Part shown: piece by piece, positions 1-6,633 of the stretch
Layout: the number at the start of each line of letters is the position of its first letter
How positions within the stretch are numbered: the stretch's first letter is position 1
Assembly (NCBI GenBank): GCA_030601645.1
Contig: JAUWBQ010000086.1
Coordinates: 1 to 7,494, forward strand
Direction of reading: 5' to 3'
Length of the DNA: 7,494 nt
Origin: Candidatus Bathyarchaeota archaeon
GTDB lineage: Archaea > Thermoproteota > Bathyarchaeia > TCS64
Made by a program: the position numbers and the translations under genes
Notes under the pieces: model-generated
Told to the model about the DNA's origin: nothing
The model's database searches: none
The model's input: only the letters and a program-made list of their open reading frames with translations

Positions 1-152
1 TTCCCCTCGTCCTCCTCCTCCTCGACCTGGATAATGTAGCCACAGCTGAGGCAGCGTTTCATCTTGGGGCTCTCGGCGCCACACTCGGGGCAACTCACCA
101 GCTCCAGACGCCACACGTCTTGATCTAACTCTGCCTGCTGGACACTTCCCAA
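1..152 (-). CDS. Small zinc-ribbon protein, 5' part (runs off left edge)
   Basis: Reading the minus strand, a frame opened by a TGA at 177-179 stays open to the window edge. With a TTG start at 150-152 it gives about 50 residues: a short polar N-terminus, then a zinc ribbon with cysteines at about residues 21, 24, 34 and 37 (CPEC, nine residues, CLSC), followed by a run of glutamates. The CX2C-X9-CX2C spacing is that of a metal-binding zinc ribbon, and I infer that it binds zinc. Function is unknown; such ribbons occur in archaeal nucleic-acid or ribosome-associated proteins but also in unrelated ones. The start is chosen because a GGGGT lies about 9-14 nt upstream and a TATA-like box lies at 190-203. 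GTG codons at 114-116 and 96-98 are alternatives. The 3' end is outside the window, so total length and further domains are unknown. Confidence 0.7.
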   Translation of the reverse strand, partial: MGSVQQAELDQDVWRLELVSCPECGAESPKMKRCLSCGYIIQVEEEEDEG

Positions 153-189
153 CCGAATTCTACCCCGGAATTCAAATCAATTATACAAC

Positions 190-203
190 TATATAAAATA
201 AAT
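190..203 (-). promoter_or_regulatory. TATA-box candidate for the zinc-ribbon gene
   Basis: On the minus strand the sequence reads ATTTATTTTATATAG, an AT-rich TATA-like element about 40 nt before the TTG start at 152. A transcription start about 25 nt downstream would leave a short leader that still contains the GGGGT motif. This is placement by eye only. Confidence 0.45.
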
Positions 204-410
204 TCATCATGGATACATATCTCAAATCCATAATCTTTCAACAAGCTGCTAATCAGGGCCAGAAATCTTGAATCTCCACATCCGCTCGTCTCTTAATCCT
301 ATAAAGTATCCATCTGAACCATTCATTGCTCTCGTCTTATCTTACCCCAGGCACTCGAGGGGGAAGGAACTTTGAGAGTTTTTATTTTCAACTGAACAAT
401 CCGGGCTAAT

Positions 411-421
411 ACTTAATATTT
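411..421 (+). promoter_or_regulatory. TATA-box candidate and RBS for the YeiH-family gene
   Basis: ACTTAATATTT lies about 40 nt ahead of the ATG at 458, which would put the transcript start near 440. A GAGG at 447-450, seven bases before the ATG, is a plausible partial Shine-Dalgarno and would lie inside this short leader. Confidence 0.4.
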
Positions 422-457
422 GAGTATGCGGCTTTGATAGACCATCGAGGATTTTAG

Positions 458-1765
458 ATGGATGAAAAGGGGGGTTCCGTTAGTCAAGGGGTAGACTGGT
501 CATCCCTCTATAGAAAGGAGGACTGGCTCGTTGTCTGGATGGGCTTCATCATACTGATTCTGACTGCTGCAGGGTTGATTACCAATGTGCCCAGCATCGG
601 AACCTGGTCGAACCAAATATCCGACGCCCTGAACCTCGGGGATCTAAACCTCCTCGCCTTGCTGGGGCTGGGCATCCTCGCTCTAACCACATTGGGCGTG
701 TACCTGAAGGGAGAGAGCCTCTTGTGGTACTGGTTGGGATTCCCCGTCATCTTCGTCATGGCGATCCTCGCGTTCATCATCTCGAAACAGGCCATGATAA
801 AGTACTACGGGCTCGCATACGTGCTCTGGGCCCTGCTCCTGGGCCTCGTTATAAGTAATATCATGGAGACACCGGAATGGTTGAAGGGCGCGGTGAAGAC
901 GGAGCTCTTTATCAAGATCGGCCTCGTGCTCCTGGGCGCCGAGATCCTGTTCCAGACCATAGTCAAGGGCGGACTTGTAAGCGTCGCACAGTCAATAGGC
1001 GCCGTCCTGGTGACCTGGTATTTCTGCTATTCTCTCGCCAGGAGATACGGGCTGAGCCAGTCCTTTGCGAGCATTATGGCCTCCGCCGTCTCGATATGCG
1101 GGGTCTCCGCTGCAATCGCGGCCGGGGGAGCCGTCAAGGGGGATAAGAAGGAGATTAGCTTCACAATATCCATGGTCCTGCTCACATCCATCGTGATGCT
1201 GGTGGCCCAGCCCTTCATCGCAAGGATGATGAACCTGCCTTCGGCCGTAGCCGGAGCATGGATCGGCGGCACAATAGACACCACGGGGGCTGTCGTCGCC
1301 GCAGGGGCCCTCTACGACGAGACGGCTATGACCGCAGCCGCAATAGTCAAGATGGCCCAGAACGTCCTGATAGGAGTCGCTGCGTTCGGCTTGGCAGTCT
1401 ACTGGACTCTCAAGGTGGAGGGGCAGCCAGACGAGAAGCCCAGCCTGTTGGATATCTGGTACCGCTTCCCAAAGTTCATAGTGGGCTTCGTGGCGGCATC
1501 CCTGATATTCTCCTTCATCCTCATGCCCTCGATGGGAGAGCCAGCGGTGAACTCCATCTTGGGCCTCACGAAGGGCCTCAGGGGCTGGTTCTTCTGCTTG
1601 AGCTTCGTCTGCATCGGCATCGAGACGAAGTTCAGCGATCTGATGAAGGTTGGCGGGACGAAGGCGGCGTCGGTCTATCTGATAGCCCAGTTCGTGAACA
1701 TCGTCCTCGTGTACTTCTTGGCCTGGTTTTTCTTCGGCGGGATATTCTTCCCCTCACCCATCTAG
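458..1765 (+). CDS. YeiH/UPF0324-family membrane protein (putative sulfate exporter family)
   Basis: A 435-residue polytopic membrane protein with roughly 10-12 hydrophobic segments from residue 24 to the C-terminus. The match to the YeiH family (PF03601) rests on the order of conserved blocks: LLLGLVIS near 126-133; KIGLVLLGAEILF at 153-165; the signature SICGVSAAIAA at 212-222, followed by a charged KGDKKE; and GAWIGGTIDTTGAVVAAG at 266-283, the counterpart of the family's GxWAGSSVHDTxQVVAAG block. A second half with an ETKFSDL-like motif follows near 389-395. Family members are labelled putative sulfate exporters, mostly by annotation; the true substrate here is unknown. The N-terminus has extra hydrophobic segments (residues 24-110) before the core. 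The next gene starts 42 nt downstream on the same strand, so co-transcription with the radical SAM gene is possible. Confidence 0.85.
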   Translation: MDEKGGSVSQGVDWSSLYRKEDWLVVWMGFIILILTAAGLITNVPSIGTWSNQISDALNLGDLNLLALLGLGILALTTLGVYLKGESLLWYWLGFPVIFVMAILAFIISKQAMIKYYGLAYVLWALLLGLVISNIMETPEWLKGAVKTELFIKIGLVLLGAEILFQTIVKGGLVSVAQSIGAVLVTWYFCYSLARRYGLSQSFASIMASAVSICGVSAAIAAGGAVKGDKKEISFTISMVLLTSIVMLVAQPFIARMMNLPSAVAGAWIGGTIDTTGAVVAAGALYDETAMTAAAIVKMAQNVLIGVAAFGLAVYWTLKVEGQPDEKPSLLDIWYRFPKFIVGFVAASLIFSFILMPSMGEPAVNSILGLTKGLRGWFFCLSFVCIGIETKFSDLMKVGGTKAASVYLIAQFVNIVLVYFLAWFFFGGIFFPSPI

Positions 1766-1807
1766 ACCCAAAAGACAATATCGGCCTGAACCCCTATCCC
1801 TATCTGG

Positions 1808-2863
1808 GTGCGGAGGTTGGAGGGGTGGCTCCTAGAAGTCCTGGATCTCTTCAGGCCGAGACGAAGGTTCAACTATTTGCAGATCGGGGTAACTTCACGT
1901 TGTACTCTCAGCTGCGTCATGTGCCCCCGGACATGCTTCTCAGATCAATGGAACTCCATCGACATGACACTGGAGACCTACCTGAGAATCGCCGAGTCCT
2001 TCCCTTCGGCCCGGAACGTATACCTCTCGGGCTGGGGAGAACCACTGCTCAACCCCCACCTTGGGGAGATGTTAAGGATTGCGAAGGAAGCCGGCTGCGC
2101 GGTGGGATTCACCACCAACGGAGCCCACCTCTACGGTGACATTGTGAAGACCCTAGTCAGCCTCCAGGTCGACCTCGTGAGCGTGTCCATAGCTGGAGCC
2201 AGTGCGGCTTCACACGAATCCAAGAGGACGGGCTCCGATTTCCATGAGATAATCGAGAAGTTGACCCTTCTGGACTCGATCAAGAAGAGTAAGGGATCGG
2301 CGAATCCCCGGGTCATCCTTCTGTTCATGATGTTCAAGGACAACCTCGACGAGCTGCCGAGAGCCGTCGAGCTCGCCGCCAAGGTAGGTGCTGAAGGGAT
2401 CGTTGCTACAAACCTCGACTACGTGGGGCACCCCCTTCAAGACGAGCTCAAAGGATTCTCATGTGGAAATACACTAGCAGACCAACCAACCGAGGTTCGA
2501 GAGGCCAGGGAGATCGCAGAGAAACTGGGTGTCAATTTCAATGCATCTCCCCTGAAGGTGGAACCCGCCAAGAACTGCAGCGAGAACCCCCTGAACAACC
2601 TGTATATCTCGGAGAGTGGAGAAGTCTCTCCCTGTGTATACCTCAACCCTCCCCTCGGGCAGATACACAGAATATTCTGCGGCGAGAAAACGGTGATCCC
2701 GAGGCTCAGTTACGGCAATATCAACGAGAGAAACCTGCTAGACATCTGGGGAAGTGAGGATTACGTCTCCTTCAGGAGGCATTTTGAGAACAGGCTGAAA
2801 GGGCAAGAGGCGTCTCCCCTCCCCGACCCGTGCAGGACCTGCTACAAAGCCTACGGAGTCTGA
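1808..2863 (+). CDS. Radical SAM protein with SPASM/twitch-like C-terminus, tungsten-cofactor-maturase-like
   Basis: A 351-residue protein. The radical SAM motif CX3CX2C is at C32, C36 and C39 and would hold the SAM-binding [4Fe-4S] cluster. The strand-2 glycine motif is GWGEP at 75-79, and TTNG follows at 102-105. The C-terminal part has C257, C276, C291, C342 and C345, with the pattern 'NLYISESGEVSPC' and 'YGNINERNLLDIW' typical of SPASM/twitch domains that hold an auxiliary Fe-S cluster. The GWGEP variant, the TTNG block and the TNLDY stretch near 201-205 resemble the archaeal radical SAM maturases linked to tungsten-cofactor aldehyde oxidoreductases. I recall this resemblance and could not test it; no oxidoreductase gene is in the window. 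Alternative: another peptide- or cofactor-modifying SPASM enzyme. The start is GTG; no good Shine-Dalgarno precedes it, and an in-frame stop at 1787-1789 limits any upstream extension. Confidence 0.8.
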   Translation: MRRLEGWLLEVLDLFRPRRRFNYLQIGVTSRCTLSCVMCPRTCFSDQWNSIDMTLETYLRIAESFPSARNVYLSGWGEPLLNPHLGEMLRIAKEAGCAVGFTTNGAHLYGDIVKTLVSLQVDLVSVSIAGASAASHESKRTGSDFHEIIEKLTLLDSIKKSKGSANPRVILLFMMFKDNLDELPRAVELAAKVGAEGIVATNLDYVGHPLQDELKGFSCGNTLADQPTEVREAREIAEKLGVNFNASPLKVEPAKNCSENPLNNLYISESGEVSPCVYLNPPLGQIHRIFCGEKTVIPRLSYGNINERNLLDIWGSEDYVSFRRHFENRLKGQEASPLPDPCRTCYKAYGV

Positions 2864-2885
2864 CTGAAAGTTCCGAGGCTTTCAG
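2864..2885. terminator. Perfect hairpin between convergent genes
   Basis: CTGAAAG (2864-2870), loop TTCCGAGG, CTTTCAG (2879-2885) form a perfect 7-bp stem directly after the radical SAM stop codon and 22 nt beyond the mgtE stop. The position suggests a bidirectional transcription end or RNA-stabilising hairpin. There is no adjacent T-run, so a classical intrinsic terminator is not shown. Confidence 0.4.
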
Positions 2886-2906
2886 CGTCTCTGAGCCACA
2901 ACCCTA

Positions 2907-4141
2907 CTATATCACTCCGATGAGGCCGAGGATCGCGATGCTCGGCAGGAGGGAGAGTGTCGCCACCGAGTCGGATAAGGAAGTTATGACGGGGATGACG
3001 ACGTTGTCTGGGTTCAAGCCTCTGTTGAAGGCTATGTGGGCGATCCAGAGGGCGAACAACGCTATGAACCCGAAGGTCATGAGATTCGAGATCAGCGCTC
3101 CCCCCACGAGGATTGGGAGGCGCGCCCCGGGGATCGAGGCGGCAACTATTCCGTAGGTGACCAGGCCGAAGACCGCGTGCATCGGGAGTGCCACGGACTC
3201 CACTTGCAGTATCTGGCCGAGGGCGCTCCTCACCTCCTCCTTGAGGCTCCTCACGTCGCCAAGGGCCAGGCTGGTGGTCTTGGTGGAGCCGATTATGGAT
3301 CCTATGTTTCCCAGGGCGTTGGTCAGGGCTGGGTAGAGCACCACTACCCCGGGGTATCTCAGCAGGTTGCTGCTCATGGTCGAGAGGAAGTAGCCGTTGA
3401 GGCTCCCAAAGAGGCTGGACATGATCACGACTGTGGTTCCCTCCCGGATGGTCTGGTAGAAGAACTTGACTCGGCGGTTTCGCCATATTAACAACGCCGT
3501 CAACCCTAGGATGAGGAGGAACACCCCGATCAGGAGGTGGACGTATGCGCCGCCAGATAGCACCATGAATATCGTGGTCACGAATGTGGCGGTCACCACG
3601 ATGTCGTTTATCGAAGCCAGGATGGGGTAGACCAGGATATCAGGGTCGAGGCCCTTCCTAAAGGTAGCGATGGCGATGATCGATGTCAAGGGGATGGACA
3701 GGGCCATGGCCGTGACGCAGGCTACCGGGGGGATTACGATGAAGAAGAACGCCTCCCCGATGGAGGCCTGGCCGAAGGCGAGGTTCAGGGCGAAGGAGAA
3801 GACCCCCATCGCCAGGGTGTCCAAGAGGGTGATGACGAAGATGGAGCTGATCAGCTGCGTGTAGACGGGGGTGTTGTCCCTGATCCGGGGGCGGATGAGG
3901 CCGAGGTGGAGCATCGTGGCGAGGTTGCCGGAGAAGATGCCCCCTATCCCCCCTCTGATGGTGAGGATGGGAGGGAAGAGGGCGAGGATCCAGGGGGCCG
4001 CCTGGAAGTGGGGGGTGAGAAGGGAGATGAGGCCTCCGGCGAACAGGCTTAAAATGTTGAAGGAGAGGGCGATCAGAGTCTGAAATGGGATCGAGTCATA
4101 GAATGGCCTCTTGAGCCCCGGGTAACTCGTGGTTGCCCCAT
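2907..4141 (-). CDS. mgtE: MgtE/SLC41-type divalent cation transporter, two MgtE domains, start region out of frame
   Basis: An integral membrane protein predicted to move Mg2+ or another divalent cation. It has two MgtE membrane domains (PF01769) in tandem, as in SLC41, with no cytosolic N-domain or CBS pair. From the internal ATG at 3914 there are 335 residues. Each half ends in a matching block with a conserved acidic residue, 'PDILVYPILASINDIV' and 'PDNVVIPVITSLSDSV', the position of the pore aspartate in this family. The second half also has PALTNALGNIGSI. Upstream of 3914 the same frame stays open to a TGA at 4164-4166 and encodes a first transmembrane segment and PPILTIRGGIGG, the expected domain start, so the gene really begins near 4141-4158. 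No ATG, GTG or TTG occurs in that frame. Adding one G to the GGGG at 4136-4139 joins the ATG at 4139-4141, giving about 411 residues. This is either a sequence error or a real frameshift. Confidence 0.82.
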
Positions 4142-4208
4142 GGATAGGACGACTCCATTTCGCTCAGCAGGACCAACCTCAGTCCTAGCGTACCCTAACA
4201 TGTTTACA

Positions 4209-4217
4209 CTATAAAAA
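4209..4217 (-). promoter_or_regulatory. TATA-box candidate for mgtE
   Basis: The minus strand reads TTTTTATAG here, about 50-70 nt upstream of the candidate mgtE starts (4158 or 4141), which allows a leader of about 25-45 nt. The same bases read CTATAAAAA on the plus strand, about 15-20 nt ahead of the ATG of the deacylase remnant. That is too close for normal promoter spacing, so I assign it to mgtE. Confidence 0.4.
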
Positions 4218-4231
4218 CGTACCATTTTCCC

Positions 4232-4996
4232 ATGATACAAAAGAAGATCATAAGCGATGCTATGATTGACGGCGCCTTCGGTATAACCCTTGGCTTAAGC
4301 GCAAACAACATCTACCCCGAGGAGTGCATCGAGGTCCTCCAGGCAGAAAAAGAGTACGGCGGCGTATTCCACAATCACATGCGCAGCCTCTTCTACACCC
4401 TCAGGGACGCCGTCAGGGATACCATCATGATAGTGGAGAGATCCGGGGTCCCGGGCCTCTGCTGCCATGTCTACGGCAGGAAGTACGAGGGGTGGGGCAA
4501 GTCCATCGAGGCTATGAGGCAGATCCAGGACGCGAGGGACCGGGGCGTCGATGTCGTGGCCGATGTCTACCCCTGGCCCTTCTTGGCCTGCGCCAACGTC
4601 CTCTTCGTGAGCGGAGGGGCGTATGACGAGAGGGTCCGCGGCAGGCTGGAGGAGGGGCTGAGTGTGGAGGGCATGGTACAGTCCCTGAGGGAGTCAACGT
4701 CTTGGGGGGGGATGAGGAGGGAGCTCATGGACTCTTGGGAGGCCGAGAACGAGGAGAACGAGAGGCGGCGGAGGCTGAGGCGGTCCGTGGCCTGCCTCTC
4801 CAGCTCCGGGTCCGAGAGGCCGTACCACTGCTGGAGCACCAGCAGCTTCACCATCACCATCTCGTCCATGTTGGGGCGGCCTCCCCTGGGGCTCTTGTTG
4901 TCGTATATGGGGCTTATGATGGATCTGAAGGCCTCCCAGTCTATGAGGGGCTCTATCTTGACGAGTTTGTCGCCTAGCTTCTGGTATCTCTGGTAG
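4232..4996 (+). pseudogene. N-acyl-D-amino-acid deacylase remnant (amidohydrolase), both ends lost
   Basis: Only the first ~175 residues (to about 4760) look like a real protein. They match the middle of D-aminoacylase-type amidohydrolases: DAMIDGAFGITLGLS at 9-23, EYGGVFHNHMRS at 41-52, GVPGLCCHVYGR at 72-83, then KSIEAMRQIQDARDRGVDV and VADVYPW at 109-115. H49 and H79 fall where the family has two metal-site histidines. The N-terminal portion (the HxH metal motif and the start of the barrel, normally well over 100 residues) is absent, and 4142-4231 is promoter-like rather than coding. The C-terminal part is also missing: from about 4762 the frame runs antisense through a transposase fragment and ends by chance at 4996. 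The 254-residue reading frame is therefore a chimera and is unlikely to make an active enzyme. Confidence 0.75.
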
Positions 4997-5031
4997 GCTT
5001 TTCGGAGCATGTAGGTCTTGAAAGTGTCCAT
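4567..5031 (-). pseudogene. IS5-family transposase, N-terminal fragment
   Basis: The first ~88 residues (5031 down to about 4765) match the N-terminal domain of IS5/InsH-type transposases (DUF772, PF05598): LGDKLVKIEPLIDWEAF at 19-35, IYDNKSPRGGRPN at 42-54, VMVKLLVLQQWYGLSDPELE at 59-78 and TDRLSLRR at 82-89. In intact relatives a FLGF-like block and the DDE catalytic domain follow, for about 300 residues in total. Here the homology stops and the frame continues to 4567 only as the antisense of the deacylase remnant. No catalytic residues are present, so it cannot transpose on its own. I could not identify terminal inverted repeats or a target duplication with confidence. Confidence 0.8.
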
Positions 5032-5237
5032 GCTTGTTGGTGGGGTATAGAGATCTATAAGGTTAACCGAGGGGGATTAAAAGATGCTGAAATGAGGTAA
5101 ATCAAAATCCTCTTTAAATTATATTCTGCTTATGGATTAGCGATCTATCAAATCACCCGTGATGCGTACGACGCTGGAGCAAATATCAAGCATAGGCAGG
5201 GACTCACACAACTTGATCAATATCCAGGTATATATCT
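5032..5237. other. Intergenic region between transposase fragment and cheC
   Basis: About 206 nt, AT-rich, and the place where the outer end of the insertion sequence should lie. A TATA-like CTTATAGATC on the minus strand near 5050-5060 could belong to the transposase. A small interrupted palindrome, ATCAC-CC-GTGAT, is at 5152-5163. I see no gene and no confident IS end. Confidence 0.4.
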
Positions 5238-5837
5238 TTAGACCAGCCACTCCTCTCCCATCCGAACCATTTTATCCTGAAGTTCCCTGCCGATGAACAT
5301 GAGCATCGCGCAGTTAATCTTCTCATCCTCACATCTCAGCCGAGTGTTAAACAGGATGGCGTTCCTCTCCTCCATGCTTATCCTGGCGAGGAACCCGTCG
5401 AGGATCGAGTCGAAGAAGTCGACGACGTGAGTTGGAGGCGCGGGCTGCAGCTTGATTCCAGTAAAATCCGAGATGGCGTTGAGGAAGTGGCCCATGATGA
5501 TGTTCCCCAGCTCCTCCATGACGGTGAAGTCGTCGGACTCCTCGTCCAGGAGATAGTCCTCAGCCAGGATGCCGGTCAGTCTGCGGGCTTCCTCCAAGGG
5601 GAACACGAGGAGGAGGTCGCAGCCCTGGTTCTCCGTCATCTGCTCTATTACAACGACGGTGTGGGGGTCGTAGAAACTCAGTATGTCGGGCACCTTGACG
5701 GGTGACACGACGTGGATGCTGGGGACATCTATCGAGACCCTCTTCCGGATCAGCTTGGAGAGAGCCGTTGCGGCGTTGCCGGCTCCCATGCTCCCTAGCT
5801 CGGTGAGGATCGAGCCTGAAACGTCACACTCGCCCAT
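5238..5837 (-). CDS. cheC: CheC-type chemotaxis phosphatase
   Basis: A 199-residue soluble protein of the CheC family, which removes phosphate from CheY-P in archaeal and bacterial chemotaxis. CheC has two pseudo-symmetric active-site motifs of the form [D/S]x3Ex2N(x22)P. The second is well kept here: E109, N112, P135. The first has S9, E13 and P39 at the right spacing, but serine (S16) where the catalytic asparagine is expected, so this copy probably has one working site. The length is typical. The start ATG is preceded by GAGGGA only two bases away. No other chemotaxis or archaellum gene is in the window, so its CheY partner must be elsewhere. It lies 289 nt downstream of the winged-helix gene on the same strand, which is too far to assume one operon. 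A role outside classical chemotaxis cannot be excluded. Confidence 0.88.
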   Translation of the reverse strand: MGECDVSGSILTELGSMGAGNAATALSKLIRKRVSIDVPSIHVVSPVKVPDILSFYDPHTVVVIEQMTENQGCDLLLVFPLEEARRLTGILAEDYLLDEESDDFTVMEELGNIIMGHFLNAISDFTGIKLQPAPPTHVVDFFDSILDGFLARISMEERNAILFNTRLRCEDEKINCAMLMFIGRELQDKMVRMGEEWLV

Positions 5838-5929
5838 ATTCCCTCAACACAGTTGAAACTTCATTCCGGATCACACGTGCTCCGGCTGACGGATGCCCCT
5901 GGCTTCAGGGTGAGTCTCACAGGCCTAGA

Positions 5930-5940
5930 AGCATAAATGT
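5930..5940 (-). promoter_or_regulatory. TATA-like element, possible cheC promoter
   Basis: The minus strand reads ACATTTATGCT, about 95 nt before the cheC ATG, which would give a leader of roughly 70 nt. The same bases on the plus strand (CATAAATGTTTAA) could serve a plus-strand RNA through the structured region. Weak evidence for either direction. Confidence 0.25.
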
Positions 5941-5945
5941 TTAAT

Positions 5946-6117
5946 GCACTTGCACTCCACCATCGAGGACCGGGGATTCAGTGCAAGCGTGCGCTGGGGA
6001 ACGTTCTCTGTTTATGGGTTGGTGCAGGCAGGCCAATAGCAGGGGCCTGACCTTCCACCGTTCTCCTGCTTTCCAGAACAAACTCGGCGAAGAAGCAACC
6101 CACACACCTTCGAACGT
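5946..6117. other. Cluster of nested inverted repeats, possible structured RNA
   Basis: The cheC to winged-helix gap holds several perfect short stems. GCAC+TTGCACT (5946-5956) pairs with AGTGCAA+GTGC (5980-5992) with a two-base bulge. To the right, ACGTTC (6001-6006) pairs with GAACGT (6112-6117). Inside it GGGTTG (6016-6021) pairs with CAACCC (6096-6101). Inside that are two side-by-side hairpins: CAGGCC/GGCCTG (6029-6034 with 6044-6049) and GTTCT/AGAAC (6060-6064 with 6075-6079). The nesting is that of a branched RNA. I found no match to tRNA, RNase P, SRP or C/D box signatures, and the strand is undecided. It could be a chance arrangement or a long leader of cheC. Confidence 0.3.
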
Positions 6118-6126
6118 AGATAAAGA

Positions 6127-6417
6127 TTAGTCCGATGAAGCTATATTCTCCACATCAAGGAGCGCCTCAGCGCCACTGAAATAGTCGAGAACGTTCAATC
6201 CCCTCTCCGTGATCTCATACCGGACCCTAGACCGTCCACTACCTGAAACCAAGATCTCCCGGAGCAGCCCCTGACCCACCAGACTGGCTAATATCCGCCG
6301 GGTCGGCTTCCACGCCAGGTTCGAGGCGTACATTATCCTGGTCGGCTTATCCAAGCCATCCCTCACCGAGGAAAGCACCCTCAACGTGATGTCGAGCTTC
6401 GACCTGCGAAGGGACAA
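6127..6417 (-). CDS. Winged helix-turn-helix protein, Sso10a-like
   Basis: A 96-residue DNA-binding protein. It has the archaeal winged-helix layout: an N-terminal RRSKLDITLRVLSSV helix (4-18), KPTRIMYASNLAWKPTRRILASLV (24-47) as the helix-turn-helix, QGLL and a basic wing near 48-66, then YEITERGLNVLDYF (67-80) and an acidic tail. This order is characteristic of the PF14947-type 'winged helix' proteins common in archaea, which act as small transcription regulators or chromatin proteins (Sso10a group). The start is TTG at 6415-6417: an in-frame TAA lies just upstream, no ATG is available in frame, and GGGGATGG lies about five bases before it. A TATA box is at 6466-6473. The target genes cannot be read from the sequence; cheC downstream is a possible but unproven neighbour in regulation. 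Confidence 0.85.
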   Translation of the reverse strand: MSLRRSKLDITLRVLSSVRDGLDKPTRIMYASNLAWKPTRRILASLVGQGLLREILVSGSGRSRVRYEITERGLNVLDYFSGAEALLDVENIASSD

Positions 6418-6465
6418 ACAACCATCCCCTTAAAAGATCAGTTCTCTGGTAGGTGGCTGCCTGTG

Positions 6466-6473
6466 TATATAAG
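6466..6473 (-). promoter_or_regulatory. TATA box of the winged-helix gene
   Basis: CTTATATA on the minus strand, about 50 nt ahead of the TTG start. A transcript starting about 25 nt downstream would carry the GGGGATGG ribosome-binding candidate in a leader of about 25 nt. Confidence 0.5.
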
Positions 6474-6527
6474 AAATATTCAGCGTTGATAGGGGTCCCG
6501 GACATGGGTTAAACACAGCTGGAAGGT

Positions 6528-6544
6528 GGCTTTGCGAGAAAGCC
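6528..6544. other. Small perfect stem-loop
   Basis: GGCTTT, loop GCGAG, AAAGCC: a 6-bp stem in the gap between the interrupted small gene and the winged-helix gene, about 90 nt beyond the end of the former. It could mark a transcript end, but no T-run of note follows on the minus strand. The rest of 6474-6633 shows no gene. Confidence 0.25.
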
Positions 6545-6633
6545 TTTAGAGAACTAGGCCTCCTCTTCAGGGTGACCCGTGAAGTGAGAGAAGCACTAAT
6601 AGAATGAGAGTCATTACGATTGCTGGGTTGCTC

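Larger units (their letters stand above)
153..457. other. Divergent intergenic region, no gene seen
   Basis: About 305 nt separate the minus-strand zinc-ribbon gene from the plus-strand membrane protein gene. It is more AT-rich than its surroundings and holds the two divergent promoter candidates. An 8-bp inverted repeat (ATGGATAC at 209-216, GTATCCAT at 306-313) is 89 nt apart and probably chance. I saw no tRNA, no convincing small ORF and no repeat array. Confidence 0.6.

Noticed and set aside
209..313. 8-bp inverted repeat ATGGATAC / GTATCCAT
   Set aside because: The arms are 89 nt apart in AT-rich sequence; easily chance.
508..795. Minus-strand open frame inside the YeiH-family gene
   Set aside because: It is antisense to a strongly supported membrane protein and has no recognisable motif of its own.
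1258..2139. A 293-codon plus-strand frame bridging the YeiH and radical SAM genes
   Set aside because: Arginine-, histidine- and proline-rich out-of-frame reading of two well supported genes, typical of GC-rich sequence; no domain seen.
2851..3486. A 211-codon minus-strand frame overlapping mgtE
   Set aside because: Out-of-frame shadow of the transporter with low-complexity R/P/G composition.
5152..5163. Interrupted palindrome ATCAC-CC-GTGAT as an operator or IS end
   Set aside because: Only 5-bp arms, no second copy and no adjacent promoter that it would control.
6105..6117. TTCGAA resembling a tRNA T-loop
   Set aside because: Flanking bases do not form a T-stem and no matching acceptor or anticodon arm is present on either strand.
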